This document shows positions 63,765 to 64,000 of a DNA stretch of 64,000 nt, piece by piece (position 1 is the stretch's first letter; each line of letters starts with the position of its first letter). The translations under genes and the position numbers were made by a program. A model generated the notes under the pieces. The model did no database searches. It worked only from the letters and a program-made list of their open reading frames with translations, and was not told the DNA's origin. Source of the stretch: Zoroaster sp. YZ-2022 (taxonomy: Eukaryota > Echinodermata > Asteroidea > Forcipulatida > Zoroasteridae); assembly GCA_029582265.1 (NCBI GenBank), contig CM055837.1, positions 15,146,777 through 15,210,776 on the forward strand. The letters run 5' to 3'.

Positions 63765-64000
63765 TAAATAAAAAGTCTCGTTTCTGGTAATAGGTTGGCT
63801 TTAAAATCAGTGCAGTGTTGCGCTTCTTTTTTTTTTTGCCAACCAGTGAAATATGCGATACGTGTATACGCGGCTATTAGAACCAGATCAAATTTCCCAT
63901 ACACAAAGTATGGTTGCTAAGAGGTCACACAAACGTTCATAGCCCTATGTGAAAAAAGTTGTTTAAAACACAGCACAGCAGAATTCCAATCGATACAACA
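63765..64000 (-). repeat. Dispersed repeat U2, inverse copy, cut by window edge
   Basis: Inverse of 41630-41915: TACACAAAGTATGGTTGCTA AGAGG and CACAGCACAGCAGAATTCC. Confidence 0.75.

Overview
The window is nuclear DNA of an intron-rich, repeat-rich animal. Two conserved eukaryotic genes with canonical GT-AG introns are present, along with tRNA-headed SINEs, LINE remnants and dozens of palindromic non-autonomous DNA transposons. There is no operon structure, and no rRNA or bacterial feature was seen. The protein sequences and the repeat style (tRNA-SINEs ending in ATT-type tails, TTAA-flanked MITEs) suggest a marine invertebrate, possibly a deuterostome such as an echinoderm or hemichordate; the sequence alone does not settle the taxon.

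Gene layout. The two genes lie head to head, with start codons separated by only 334 bp (33357-33690). On the minus strand is LTN1 (listerin), the E3 ubiquitin ligase of ribosome-associated quality control. Twelve coding exons from 33356 down to 8599 encode residues 1-875. The C-terminal half with the RING domain must lie beyond the left edge. On the plus strand is a complete ZMPSTE24 (CAAX prenyl protease 1, Ste24 family): ten coding exons from 33691 to 53383 encode 511 residues, including the HELGH zinc motif and the distal zinc-ligand glutamate. All exon lengths and phases close exactly in both models (2625 and 1536 nt).

Everything else is introns and a downstream intergenic region (53384-64000) filled with repeats. 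The classes seen are: (i) several families of TTAA-flanked elements ending in CCCT (piggyBac-like ends); (ii) hAT-like MITEs with visible 8-bp target duplications; (iii) TA-flanked Tc1/mariner-like MITEs; (iv) CACTA-ended MITEs with 3-bp duplications; (v) at least three tRNA-headed SINE families; (vi) a frameshifted LINE reverse transcriptase and LINE 3' ends; (vii) tandem arrays with units of 11, 19, 32, 44, 58, 81, 87/97, 108 and 149 bp. No DNA transposase gene is visible, so all the DNA elements here are non-autonomous.

The most unusual pattern is that many MITE families are built from one short family-specific word, repeated in both orientations through the element, between shared TTAA/CCCT ends. 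Several of these elements have expanded internally into satellites. Related copies within the window preserve unoccupied sites, so insertion positions and the order of nesting can be read directly.

The two genes act in different processes: LTN1 on stalled 60S ribosomes, ZMPSTE24 in ER/nuclear membrane proteolysis. Their link here is the probable shared promoter, not a shared pathway.
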